Assembly (NCBI RefSeq): GCF_022678645.1
Contig: NZ_JALBWV010000023.1
Span: forward strand, 57,874 to 121,873
Source of the DNA: Saccharopolyspora soli
Lineage (GTDB): Bacteria; Actinomycetota; Actinomycetes; Mycobacteriales; Pseudonocardiaceae
Length of the DNA: 64,000 bases
Direction: 5' to 3'
Positions within the stretch are counted from its first letter, which is position 1. Every line of letters begins with the position of its first letter. The notes beneath the pieces are model-generated. The model was not told where the DNA came from, did not search any database, and saw only the letters and a program-made list of their open reading frames with translations. Positions 32,792 through 41,183 of the stretch are shown piece by piece. Both the position numbers and the translations under genes were made by a program.

Positions 32792-33823
32792 TCACTGGCT
32801 GCCCGTGCTTTCCAGTGCCCATGGGCCCAGCGGTGTCGCGGAGACCCAGCGGCCGGTGGCATCCAGCACCCGTCCGTACAGCTTCACCTGGCGCAGCACG
32901 ATCTGCCGGTCGACGATCGTGGCGTGCGGGAACTGCGTCCGCAGTCGGGTTACCAGGCCGTGCAGGTCGGCCACCTGGTGCAACCCGACCGTGAGCAGCA
33001 GGTTGTGGGGCCCGGCGATCGCCGCGCAGGTCCGGGTCTCCGGCCACCGCAGCAACTGTTCACCGGTGGATTCCAGGTAGTCGTCGGGCATCTCCAGCCA
33101 CAGCACTGCCGAGGCGTGCCAGCCAGCCAGTTGCCGCGCCAGGTCGCAGCGGAAGGCGATGTCGCCGACCGCGGTGAGCCGGTTGATCCGGCGCTGGACC
33201 GTGCGGGCGGTCATCCCGAGTTCCGCTTCCAGATCGGTGAAACTACGTCGGCCGTCCAGGCTCAGCGCGGTGAACAGGCGGCGGTCGTATTCGTCCATCG
33301 GACGCGCGGTCGCGGGACTCGCCGGGCACTGGCGCAGGCGCTCGACCTGTTCGAAGTTGAGCACCCGCAGCCGCCACCGCATGCTCAGGTCGAAGGCACG
33401 GGTCGCGATGTGGGTTCGGACTCGGGTGATGCCCGGCTGTCGCGGTAACTGGTGGAGCACGTACTCCGAGAGGCTGTTGAGGTTCGGCGCGACCGCGATG
33501 GTCCACAGGTCGTAGGAGCCCGCGACGTGCTGCACGGTGAACATGTGCGGCTGCCTGGCCAGTTCGCTCGCCACCTCGATGGCTGCGCCGGTTTCACAGG
33601 TCAGTTCGAGGAACGCCACGCTCATGGTGTGCAGCTGCCGCTGCCCGAGCGCGACCGTTGACCACGCCAGCCGGGCGTCCGACAGGCGCTTCCAGCGGCG
33701 GGCGACCGTCACGGGATCCAGGTCGAGCACCTCTCCAACGTCGGCCCACGACGCGCGCGGGTTGACCTGAAGTGCGTCGATCAGTTCCAGGTCGCCCTCC
33801 CGCAGGGCGGCGGAGGCGTTCAT
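32792..33823 (-). CDS. Two-domain Lrp/AsnC family regulator
   Basis: A 343-aa protein made of two Lrp-like units. The first winged helix-turn-helix is LELIDALQVNPRASWADVGE (residues about 12-60) and the second is DRRLFTALSLDGRRSFTDLE (about 180-230). Each is followed by an AsnC ligand-type ferredoxin-like half, the first with TVQHVAGSYDLWTIAVAP and the second with AAIAGPHNLLLTVGL. This fused form is common in actinobacteria. It is divergent from the D-aminoacylase-like operon 130 bp away and is the probable amino-acid-responsive regulator of it. Confidence 0.9.
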   Translation of the reverse strand: MNASAALREGDLELIDALQVNPRASWADVGEVLDLDPVTVARRWKRLSDARLAWSTVALGQRQLHTMSVAFLELTCETGAAIEVASELARQPHMFTVQHVAGSYDLWTIAVAPNLNSLSEYVLHQLPRQPGITRVRTHIATRAFDLSMRWRLRVLNFEQVERLRQCPASPATARPMDEYDRRLFTALSLDGRRSFTDLEAELGMTARTVQRRINRLTAVGDIAFRCDLARQLAGWHASAVLWLEMPDDYLESTGEQLLRWPETRTCAAIAGPHNLLLTVGLHQVADLHGLVTRLRTQFPHATIVDRQIVLRQVKLYGRVLDATGRWVSATPLGPWALESTGSQ

Positions 33824-33952
33824 GGCACTCCCGAGGATGTTCGGTTTCCTGCACGCCGGGATGTGCGGTGTCGGATCCCAGCGGTGCGGGGGCGGATTCG
33901 GTTGCTGCCCGATGATTGAGCACGAAACTCACCGCTGCAAGGAGTTGTGCCA

Positions 33953-35449
33953 GTGACCGCACCGACAGAGGTCGCCGAGTGCGACGTCCTGTTCAACGGC
34001 GCTCGCGTATTGGATCCGGAGACCGGACTCGACGCGGTTCGCCACGTCGGGGTGACCGACGGGCGAATCACCTCGGTGTCCTCCGAACCAGTACCGGCGC
34101 GGAAGACGCTCGACGTGTCCGGGAGGGTTCTGGCACCGGGCTTCATCGACCTGCACAGCCACGCGCAGACCGTGTCCTCGTTGCGGATGCAGGCATTGGA
34201 CGGGGTCACCACGGCGTTGGAGCTGGAGTCCGGCGCGGCGCCGGTGCGCCGAGTGTACGAGCGGGCGGGCGACGAGGGACGTCCGATCAACTTCGGCTAC
34301 GCCGCGTCCTGGGCGATGGCCAGGATGCGGGTGTTCGACGGCGTCGAACCCGTTGGCGGCTTCGAGGGCTTCGCCGAGTTCTGCGGTGGACCGCGCTGGC
34401 GCGACAGGGCCAGCCGGACGGAACTCGAACTGGTCCTCGCCGAGGTGGAGGACCAACTGCACCAGGGTGCGCTCGGCATCGGTGTGCTGCTCGGTTACGC
34501 GCCACAGACCGGGCGCAACGAGTACTTCCAGCTGGCGCGGCTCGCCGCGAGGTACGACGTGCCGACGTTCACCCACGCGCGGTTCAAGAACCCGGATGAT
34601 CCGGAAACGGCCTTGGAGGGGATCGCCGAGGTGGTCGCCGCCGCCTCCGGCACGAACGCGCACATGCACCTCTGCCACATCAACAGCACTTCGTTGCGCG
34701 CCATCGACGAAGTCGGCGCGGTGGTGGCCGGTGCTCGGGAGCACGGCTTGCGGGTGACCACCGAGGCCTACCCGTACGGGGCCGGGATGACGACCATCGG
34801 CGTGCCCTTCCTGCACCCGGACAACCTGCCCAGGTTGGGTATCAAGCCGAGCAACCTGGTTCTGCTGTGCACCGGTGAGCGGCCGAGGGACGACGCGAGG
34901 CTGCTGGAGATCCAACGGACCGACCCCGGCGCCATGGTCGCCATCCACTACCTCGACGAGAACGACCCGGACGACTGGTCGGTGCTCCAGCGGTCGCTGC
35001 TGCTGCCGGACACCGCGATCGCATCGGACGCGATCCCGTTCGCCTCCCCGGACGGCGAACTCGTCGAAGACGCCTGGCCACTGCCACCCAGATCCTCCGC
35101 GCACCCGCGAACCAGCGGAACCTTCTGCCGGTTCCTGGGCACGATGGTGCGCGAACTGGGCCTGCTGTCCCTGCTCGAAGCGGTGCGGCGCTGCACCCTG
35201 CAGCCCGCCACGGTATTGGCGGGGGTGGCACCGCAGATGCGCCGGAAGGGGCGCGTGCAGGTGGGCGCTGACGCCGATCTGGTGGTGTTCGACCTCGCCG
35301 CGATTTCCGACCGGGCGACCCACGAAGAGCCCTGGCATCCGTCGGTGGGCGTCGATCATCTGCTCGTCGGCGGCGAATTCGTGATCCGTGGCGGCCAACT
35401 CCTGCCGGAGGCCAGGCCGGGCAAGGCTGTGAAGGGACGACTCGGATGA
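33953..35449 (+). CDS. N-acyl-D-amino-acid deacylase-like amidohydrolase
   Basis: A 498-aa amidohydrolase superfamily enzyme. The N-terminal beta domain holds DVLFNGARVLDPETGLDAVR. The first metal motif is APGFIDLHSHAQT, then LELESGAAP, PTFTHARF, HMHLCHINS and IASDAIPF, giving the His, Glu and Asp ligands expected for D-aminoacylases. GRVQVGADADLVVFD ends the sandwich domain. GTG at 33953 is chosen because AAGGAG lies eight bases upstream; the GTG two codons earlier is too close. Its stop overlaps the dehydratase start by four bases. Likely frees an amino acid from an N-acyl or related conjugate. Confidence 0.88.
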   Translation: MTAPTEVAECDVLFNGARVLDPETGLDAVRHVGVTDGRITSVSSEPVPARKTLDVSGRVLAPGFIDLHSHAQTVSSLRMQALDGVTTALELESGAAPVRRVYERAGDEGRPINFGYAASWAMARMRVFDGVEPVGGFEGFAEFCGGPRWRDRASRTELELVLAEVEDQLHQGALGIGVLLGYAPQTGRNEYFQLARLAARYDVPTFTHARFKNPDDPETALEGIAEVVAAASGTNAHMHLCHINSTSLRAIDEVGAVVAGAREHGLRVTTEAYPYGAGMTTIGVPFLHPDNLPRLGIKPSNLVLLCTGERPRDDARLLEIQRTDPGAMVAIHYLDENDPDDWSVLQRSLLLPDTAIASDAIPFASPDGELVEDAWPLPPRSSAHPRTSGTFCRFLGTMVRELGLLSLLEAVRRCTLQPATVLAGVAPQMRRKGRVQVGADADLVVFDLAAISDRATHEEPWHPSVGVDHLLVGGEFVIRGGQLLPEARPGKAVKGRLG

Positions 35450-36456
35450 CCGAACTGGTGACCTTGGCCGATATCCGCGCCGCGAGCGAGCGGATTTCCT
35501 CGGCCGCGCTGCGCACCCCGTTGCTGCCCTTCGACTCCGCCGAACCGGACCGACCGCTGTGGATCAAACCCGAGTCGCTTCAGCCGACCTCGGCGTTCAA
35601 GCTGCGCGGTGCGTACAACAAGATCAGCATCCTGCTGCCGCAAGCACACGAGCGCGGCGTGGTCGCCCACTCCAGCGGGAACCACGCCAGGGCGGTCGCC
35701 TGGATCGCCCGCCGACTCGGGCTGCGCGCGGTGATCGTCATGCCCGACACCACACCGCCGAACAAGGTGGCCGCGGTCGAGCGACTGGGCGCCGAGATCG
35801 TGATCGTGCCACCGCACCAGCGGGACACCCGCGCATTCGAGCTGGCCGACGAACACGGCTACGTCCCGGTGCCCCCGTACGACGACGCGCACATCATCGC
35901 TGGCCAGGGCACCGTGGGCCTGGAGATCATGGCCGATCTGCCGGACGCCGATGTGGTGCTCGTGCCGGTCAGCGGCGGCGGGCTGTCCTCCGGGGTGGCC
36001 ACCGCGATCAAGGCGTTGCGTCCCGAGACGCTGGTCATCGGCGTCGAGCCGGAGCTCGCCTCGGACGCCGCGCAGAGCCTGCGGGAGCAGCGCCGGGTGG
36101 TCTGGGAGCCGGAGGCGACCTACCGAACGGTGGCCGACGGACTGCGGACCACCGGCCTGGGCGTGCTGCCCTGGGAGCACGTCCGACGCTACCTGGACGG
36201 GATCGTGACGGTCGCGGAGGACGAGATCCTGCACGCTATGCGCCGTCTCGCGCTCGACGCGCGTTTGGTGGCCGAACCCAGCGGCGCGGTAGCGTTCGCC
36301 GCCTACCTCGCCGCCGACAACCGGTTGCCCACGACCGGCAAGCACGTCGCCATCCTCAGTGGTGGCTCGGCCGACCCCAGGCTGCTGGCCAAGGTGTTGC
36401 TCGACGGAACCGAGACCGAACAGTTCGACCACGACCAGCAGGGAGCCCATCCATGA
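35446..36456 (+). CDS. Threonine/serine dehydratase-type PLP enzyme
   Basis: A 336-aa fold-type II PLP enzyme of the threonine dehydratase/serine racemase class. The Schiff-base Lys is in PTSAFKLRGAYNK (about residue 52), with SSGNHARAVAWIARRLGLRA contacting PLP and the phosphate loop VPVSGGGLSSGVATAI (about 175-190). No ACT regulatory domain, so it is a catabolic-type enzyme. It eliminates water or ammonia from a beta-hydroxy amino acid to give a 2-oxo acid via an enamine. It is coupled by overlaps to the upstream deacylase and the downstream RidA-like gene. Confidence 0.92.
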   Translation: MTELVTLADIRAASERISSAALRTPLLPFDSAEPDRPLWIKPESLQPTSAFKLRGAYNKISILLPQAHERGVVAHSSGNHARAVAWIARRLGLRAVIVMPDTTPPNKVAAVERLGAEIVIVPPHQRDTRAFELADEHGYVPVPPYDDAHIIAGQGTVGLEIMADLPDADVVLVPVSGGGLSSGVATAIKALRPETLVIGVEPELASDAAQSLREQRRVVWEPEATYRTVADGLRTTGLGVLPWEHVRRYLDGIVTVAEDEILHAMRRLALDARLVAEPSGAVAFAAYLAADNRLPTTGKHVAILSGGSADPRLLAKVLLDGTETEQFDHDQQGAHP

Positions 36457-36803
36457 GCACTGATCCGCAACACCCGTACAGCCAAGCCGTCGTCGCGGGT
36501 GGCCTCGTCTTCGTCTCGGGCTCCCTGCCGGTGTTGGAAGACGGCACCGTGGTCGCGGACGGCCGGGCGGCGCTGGATGCGGCGGTCGAGAACATGAAGA
36601 AGCGGATGGCCACGGTCGGTGCCGACCTCGCCGACGTGGTCAAGGTGACCTACTACGTCACCGACATCGCGTTGCGCGACGCGGCCAACCAGCAGTTCCT
36701 CGACCTCTGGCAGGATCCCCGACCGGCCCGCACGGTGATCGGTGTCCACGAACTGCCCTACCAGAGCATCGTCGAGATCGACGCGGTCGCCAGAGCGCAC
36801 TGA
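36453..36803 (+). CDS. RidA (YjgF/UK114) family enamine/imine deaminase
   Basis: A 116-aa RidA-family protein. The start STDPQHPYSQAVVAGGLVFV and the TYYVTDIALRDAANQQFLDL and ARTVIGVHELPYQSIVEIDA segments are typical. The Arg in PARTVIGV is the substrate-carboxylate anchor, and Glu in the VEIDAVA strand is conserved. It forms homotrimers that hydrolyse 2-aminoacrylate-type intermediates released by PLP dehydratases, which is exactly the upstream gene. The ATG at 36453 has GGGAG upstream and overlaps the dehydratase stop by four bases. A strong terminator follows. Confidence 0.93.
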   Translation: MSTDPQHPYSQAVVAGGLVFVSGSLPVLEDGTVVADGRAALDAAVENMKKRMATVGADLADVVKVTYYVTDIALRDAANQQFLDLWQDPRPARTVIGVHELPYQSIVEIDAVARAH

Positions 36804-36816
36804 CCCGCGTCGGTGA

Positions 36817-36845
36817 CGGGGAGCGGAGTCGACCGCTCCCCGTTT
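36817..36845. terminator. Rho-independent terminator between convergent genes
   Basis: CGGGGAGCGG and CCGCTCCCCG form a perfect 10-bp stem around AGTCGA, followed on the plus strand by TTTCGGTT. It ends the deacylase-dehydratase-RidA transcript. The downstream gene converges on it, and the symmetrical stem may serve both directions. Confidence 0.8.
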
Positions 36846-36849
36846 CGGT

Positions 36850-37518
36850 TCAGCGCTGAGGTCCCGGCGACGGATAGGGCATGCCATATGGGCCCGGCTG
36901 GGCGGGGCGCTTGGCCACGACGAACTGCACGATCCCGATGACGGCACTGGCGATCAGCGCAGCGAACAAGAACGGCACGGCCGCCAGAAACGTCCAGCGA
37001 AAACTGAGCGCGCCCGAAATCACTTGATTGATGAACGGGGCGACCACCACAGCCAGGACACCAAGAGCCGCCACCACTGCGGCCACGATGTTCCGCTGTT
37101 CCTTGATCCCCCGCACCAACGCCGTGGTCGCTCCGATAGCCGCGCCCGCGCCGAGCCCGGTGAGCACACGCCCTACCAGGAACATGCCAGCGCCACCGCT
37201 GAACGCGATCAGCAGCACACCGATGAACATGACGCCGATCGCAGGCAAGGTCACCGCCATCAGGAAACGCACGCCGAGCCGGAATCCGAGCGGAAAGGCG
37301 ATCGCGGCCGCGATCAGATACGCGACGATGCCCATCATCAGGAACTCCGGGCCCGACAAACCAAGACCCATTTGAACGGGAGAGATCAAATCGGCGCGGT
37401 AGACCGCGGTCAGCATGAACAGGCCGATAATCGCGGCAAATCCGGGCCCGATCAGCGTCCACCAGGGGTGACCTTCATTCGAGGGTGCGTCATTCCGCTC
37501 TGGCGGTGCAACGGGCAT
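36850..37518 (-). CDS. Half-sized MFS-like membrane protein
   Basis: A 222-aa hydrophobic protein with about six transmembrane segments, equal to half an MFS transporter. PLGFRLGVRFLMAVTLP and the MFLVGRVLTGLGAGAAIGAT segment (motif of TM4 with GAAIGA) resemble the first half of a drug/H+ antiporter. The C-terminus is short, basic and Pro-rich (QPGPYGMPYPSPGPQR). ATG 37518 is used; a TTG nine codons earlier is possible. The characteristic loop 2-3 motif is weak. It could be a truncated transporter or a stand-alone actinobacterial membrane protein family. No close partner gene is seen. Confidence 0.7.
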   Translation of the reverse strand: MPVAPPERNDAPSNEGHPWWTLIGPGFAAIIGLFMLTAVYRADLISPVQMGLGLSGPEFLMMGIVAYLIAAAIAFPLGFRLGVRFLMAVTLPAIGVMFIGVLLIAFSGGAGMFLVGRVLTGLGAGAAIGATTALVRGIKEQRNIVAAVVAALGVLAVVVAPFINQVISGALSFRWTFLAAVPFLFAALIASAVIGIVQFVVAKRPAQPGPYGMPYPSPGPQR

Positions 37519-37695
37519 GCGCCAACCATAGACCTCTTTGATCAACTAATGCCATATTCCGCGTGAACTTCGCGGGCACGACCAACCGGCTCCCGCGGAA
37601 TCCTGGACACCCATGCCCGACACCCCGAGATCACCCCGGAAGTGGATCATCCCGTTGATCCACTTCCGGAACAGGCCTTAGCCCGCCCTAGCCCG

Positions 37696-38133
37696 TCATT
37701 TGGGGTCGAGCACGAACACGGGGATCTGCCGGTCGGTCTTCTCCTGGTACTCGGCGTACGACGGGTAGGCGGCCACGGCCCGCTCCCACCACTCGGCTCG
37801 TTCGGCTCCGTCGACCTCGCGAGCGACGTAGTTCTTGGTCGTGGTCCCGTCCTGCAGCGTGATCTCGGGATGTGCCTTGATGTTGTAGTACCAGGTGGGA
37901 TGCGTCGGGGCGCCACCCTTCGACGCAACGACGGCATAGCTGCCGCCGTGCTCCACCCGCATCACGGGGGTGTAGCGCAGCTTGCCGCTCCGCGCGCCGC
38001 GCAGCGTCAGCAGCACGACCGGCGACCCCAGGATCTCGATGCCCGCGGTGGTCCCGGTCTCCAGGATCTTCCCCGTCTGGTCACGCACCCAGTCCGTCGG
38101 GCTGAACTCCACGTCCTTGCCTGATTCATCCAC
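37696..38133 (-). CDS. F420H2-dependent nitroreductase-like (Ddn family) protein
   Basis: A 145-aa split-barrel protein of the deazaflavin-dependent nitroreductase family. Typical segments are SPVVLLTLRGARSGKLRYTP (residues about 38-57), AVVASKGGAPTHPTWYYNIK and the terminal YQEKTDRQIPVFVLDP. Actinobacterial members bind F420 and reduce quinones or activated double bonds. GTG at 38133 is chosen because AGGAG lies eight bases upstream; the GTG three codons earlier overlaps that site. It is a single gene with no clear operon partners. Confidence 0.92.
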   Translation of the reverse strand: MDESGKDVEFSPTDWVRDQTGKILETGTTAGIEILGSPVVLLTLRGARSGKLRYTPVMRVEHGGSYAVVASKGGAPTHPTWYYNIKAHPEITLQDGTTTKNYVAREVDGAERAEWWERAVAAYPSYAEYQEKTDRQIPVFVLDPK

Positions 38134-38413
38134 CTTGGACACTCCTTTCGGCGCTTTCGCCCATTTCCAAAGGGCGGTTGATCAGCCAAGAGCCGATCGA
38201 CTCCGCCGAGCCCACGATAACTCGCTGATCATGATCGGACCCGAGGGCACAGCCGCTGCGACGACAGGGAGCGGCTAACCGCTGACTGCGGACTCGTGCT
38301 CCACAGCTCAGGTCCGGTGGCAGAAGGGCGGACGGCACTGGAGTTCGGAGTCGCGCCCCGCATGGTGGACGAACCTCGCAGACGAGCGCAGACGTTCTCG
38401 GCTGTGGTCGGTT

Positions 38414-39232
38414 TCAGCGCTTGACGCCGACGGCGCCGTAGATGAGGTTGGTGATTTCGGCCGTCGGCGTCAGCGGCGGACCGTCGGGCCACCAGTCCAC
38501 CGTTGGGACGAGACCAGGTTCCAGCAGTTCGAGGCCGTCGAAGAATCCTTCGACCTGGTCATTGCTGCGCCACCAGCAGGACTGCACTTTCTCGTGCAAC
38601 GTCTTCTCGATCTCGCGGGCCATGTCGCGGTGGTGGTCGGAATCCGGCGGCCAACTGAAGTGCGAGATGGCCACGTACGAGCCTGGGGCGAGCGCGCTGA
38701 TGTACTGCTGCATGATGTCGTGGGGATTGTGCTCGTCGGACACGTGGTGCAGCGTGCCCGCGTGGATGAGGCCGATCGGCCGGTCGAGGTCCAGGGACCG
38801 CGTGACCACCGGGTCGCGTAGCAGCTCCTCGGGTTCCCGCAGGTCTTTCACGCAGAAATGGGTGCGATCGTTGTCTTCCAGCAGGGCTCGGGCGTGGACG
38901 GCGACCGTGGGGTCGTTGTCGACGTAGACCACGGCGGCTTCCGGGTTGTTGTGCTGGGCGACCTGGTGCACGTTCTGCATCGTCGGCAACCCGCACCCGC
39001 AGTCGAGGAACTGGTCGATTCCGGCGTGCAAGCTCAAGAACCGGGTGACCCTGATCAGCCATTTCCTGTTTTCCACGGCGAGCGGTCGGGCTTCGGGCAC
39101 GATCGCTTCCACGGCCGCGAGGACCTGTCGATCGACCTCGAAGTTGTCCTTGCCACCCAACCAGTGGTCGTATCCACGGGCGACGCTGGGAACGGTGTGG
39201 TCTATGTGGGGCACGGACGGCTCGGCGTTCAT
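38414..39232 (-). CDS. S-adenosyl methyltransferase (DUF574/PF04672 family)
   Basis: A 272-aa SAM-dependent methyltransferase typical of Streptomyces and relatives. It has PSVARGYDHWLGGKDNFEVD (the diagnostic NYxLGGKDNF-type motif, here DHWLGGKDNF), then FLDCGCGLPTMQNVHQVAQ (SAM loop, residues about 75-93) and VVYVDNDPTVAVHARALL. AISHFSWPP and EPGLVPTVDWWPD close the fold. The ATG at 39232 gives the usual family length. Substrates of this family are mostly unknown. It lies beyond a long palindrome separating it from the epoxide hydrolase gene. Confidence 0.92.
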   Translation of the reverse strand: MNAEPSVPHIDHTVPSVARGYDHWLGGKDNFEVDRQVLAAVEAIVPEARPLAVENRKWLIRVTRFLSLHAGIDQFLDCGCGLPTMQNVHQVAQHNNPEAAVVYVDNDPTVAVHARALLEDNDRTHFCVKDLREPEELLRDPVVTRSLDLDRPIGLIHAGTLHHVSDEHNPHDIMQQYISALAPGSYVAISHFSWPPDSDHHRDMAREIEKTLHEKVQSCWWRSNDQVEGFFDGLELLEPGLVPTVDWWPDGPPLTPTAEITNLIYGAVGVKR

Positions 39233-39300
39233 GTAGTTGATGATCGCACGACCGAGTGCCGTGAACGGCGCGGTGTCGAGCGGTCGCAGATCACGCACCG

Positions 39301-39348
39301 GGTCGTGAGCGCGAAAGCCGGTTCCAGCCCGTTTTCGCACTCACGACC
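39301..39348. repeat. Long intergenic palindrome (48 bases)
   Basis: GGTCGTGAGCGCGAAAGC pairs with the complement of GTTTTCGCACTCACGACC in 16 of 18 positions, with an inner GG/CC around TTCCA. It lies between the epoxide hydrolase (ending at 39422) and the methyltransferase start (39232), both leftward. There is no T-run, but such a stem could still block or protect transcript ends. The form resembles dispersed palindromes of actinomycete genomes. Confidence 0.75.
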
Positions 39349-39421
39349 CCCTCATGCGCATGGGGAACTGCTGAAAGCCGTCTGCCTCCGGGGGTCGGCG
39401 GTGCGTTGGAGTGGGTGGTGT

Positions 39422-40660
39422 TCACGCTGGTGGCGGGGCGAGCTGCGACTTGAAGGTCTGGACCAGGTCGGTGGTCCATTGTTCCGGGATTTCCCAGGGG
39501 ATGAAGTGGCCGCCGTTGGGGTGGGCGGCGATGTTGACGTGGTTGTACCAAGCGGTGCGGTCGCTCGCCAGAAACGACTCGATGCGCTCTTTCGAGCTGT
39601 TGATTCCCGGCGGGTTCTCGTAGTCGACGAACGTGATCCCGGTCGGTGCCTCGATGACTGGCGTCCGGTCGTGGGAGGGCGCCCAGGGGTATCGATTGTT
39701 GTTGGCGTACGTGCGGATCGAGCTGGCGATGGCGTTGCCGGTCCAGTAGATCGTTGCGTGGGTGAGCAGGTCGTCGCGGGTGAACACGGTGTAGATGTCT
39801 CCGCCGTCGTCGGACCAGTTCATCCATCGTTCGAGGATCCAGGCCAGCATGCCGACCGGGGAGTCGGCCAATCCGTACCCGAGTGTGCTCGGAGCGAGCA
39901 CGTGTGCGGCGAGGTGCACAGCGAACCGTCGCTCGATTTCGACCAGTCTCTGCCGCAGTTCATCGGGTAGCTCGGGCGGGATGGGTCGGCCACCGGAGAA
40001 ATCCCACGCGCGGTCGCCGGTGAACAGGTCGAGTTTCAGGGCTGATCCGATGTGGATGCCGTACAGCTCGTCGGCGTACTTGTGACCGAGCTGTCCCGTG
40101 ACGAGGGCACCGACGTCGCAACCCGCCGCGGCGTACCGGGTATGGCCGAGCGTCTGGGTCATCAGTTCGTGCCAGACGTCCGCGATCTTCCAGAAGTTCA
40201 TGTCCGGCTGGGTGGGTGTCGAATACCCGAAGCCCGGCAATGACGGGACGATCACCTCGAAAGCTTCCGCCGGGTCGCTACCGAATGCGGCCGGGTCTGC
40301 GAGCCGGTCGACGACTTTCGACCAGTGCCAGAAGGTCCAGGGCCACCCATGGCTGAGGATCAGCGGGGTGGGATCGGGCCCGACGCCCGGCTTGCGCATG
40401 AAGTGAACGCGTGTGCCGGACACATCAACCAGGTAGTGCTCGTAGGCGTTCATCGCTCGCTCGGCGGCTCGCCAGTCGTACTCCTCGGCCCAGTACTGCG
40501 CCAGCTCCTGGAGCAAGGCCCTGGGGACGCCGTACCGCCCGTCCTCGTTCCCGTCATCTTCCGGCCAGATCGTCGCGCGCAGCCGCGACCGCAGATCTTC
40601 GAGAACCCGCTCCTCAATGGCGATCGGCGTCGGCGATAGTGCGTTCACGCTTGTGCTCAC
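39422..40660 (-). CDS. Epoxide hydrolase (EHN domain alpha/beta hydrolase)
   Basis: A 412-aa epoxide hydrolase of the microsomal-like type. The N-terminal lid domain (EHN) covers about residues 10-115 and includes LRATIWPEDD. HGWPWTFWHWSKVVDRL holds the oxyanion motif HGxP. The nucleophile is Asp in AAGCDVGALVTG (about 185). A Tyr for epoxide activation probably lies in DIYTVFTRDDL or RTYANNNRYPW, and the catalytic His is in NGGHFIPWEIP. The start overlaps the MarR stop by four bases (ATGA), indicating co-transcription and likely MarR control. Confidence 0.92.
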   Translation of the reverse strand: MSTSVNALSPTPIAIEERVLEDLRSRLRATIWPEDDGNEDGRYGVPRALLQELAQYWAEEYDWRAAERAMNAYEHYLVDVSGTRVHFMRKPGVGPDPTPLILSHGWPWTFWHWSKVVDRLADPAAFGSDPAEAFEVIVPSLPGFGYSTPTQPDMNFWKIADVWHELMTQTLGHTRYAAAGCDVGALVTGQLGHKYADELYGIHIGSALKLDLFTGDRAWDFSGGRPIPPELPDELRQRLVEIERRFAVHLAAHVLAPSTLGYGLADSPVGMLAWILERWMNWSDDGGDIYTVFTRDDLLTHATIYWTGNAIASSIRTYANNNRYPWAPSHDRTPVIEAPTGITFVDYENPPGINSSKERIESFLASDRTAWYNHVNIAAHPNGGHFIPWEIPEQWTTDLVQTFKSQLAPPPA

Positions 40661-41118
40661 TTCCCCGCTCCTTCATCGGGTTTTCCGTCTTGCTCGTTGG
40701 CGAGCTGAACGATCTGGTCGAGCACGCCCGCGATGCTCAGCAGCCGCGTGCGGTCAGCAGGCGAGAGTCGATCAATGAGACTGCGCAGCCGCTCCGCACG
40801 ATCGGCATGGCGTCGGGACACAATCGACTGACCATCCGCGGTGAGAGACAACATCGAGGCCCGCCCGTCAGACGGATCGGGCCTGCGTTCGACAAGTCCG
40901 TCGCGTTCCAACTTCGCTACCGCCGACGTGAGCGCCGGTTGCTTGATCTGCTCCGTCCTGACCAGGTCACTCAGCCGACACGGCCCCACCCTCGACAGGG
41001 TGTGCAGCACCGAGAGCGCAGAGAAGTTCAACCGACCCGAGGCTGGAAGTCGGATGAACAACGAGTTGAAGTCCTCGATGGAGCGGGTCAGCCGCTCTAC
41101 GGCACGGACTGCATCCAT
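40657..41118 (-). CDS. MarR family transcriptional regulator
   Basis: A 153-aa winged-helix protein. The HTH is LSDLVRTEQIKQPALTSAVA followed by KLERDGLVERRPDPSDGRAS (residues about 55-95), the classical MarR wing with DGRAS. N- and C-terminal helices form the dimer interface. The ATG at 41118 is followed four bases into the next gene, so it is translated with the epoxide hydrolase and probably regulates it. A short imperfect palindrome (ATCAATCTTCGAT, 41130-41142) lies 12 bases upstream of the start and could be its operator. Confidence 0.92.
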   Translation of the reverse strand: MDAVRAVERLTRSIEDFNSLFIRLPASGRLNFSALSVLHTLSRVGPCRLSDLVRTEQIKQPALTSAVAKLERDGLVERRPDPSDGRASMLSLTADGQSIVSRRHADRAERLRSLIDRLSPADRTRLLSIAGVLDQIVQLANEQDGKPDEGAGK

Positions 41119-41183
41119 GCCGACACTATATCAATCTTCGATCTAACTCTACGATCGGTTCGCAACCTCCAGGGAAAGTACGA

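Noticed and set aside
41130..41142. MarR operator ATCAATCTTCGAT as a separate feature
   Set aside because: Imperfect and short; mentioned with the MarR gene only.
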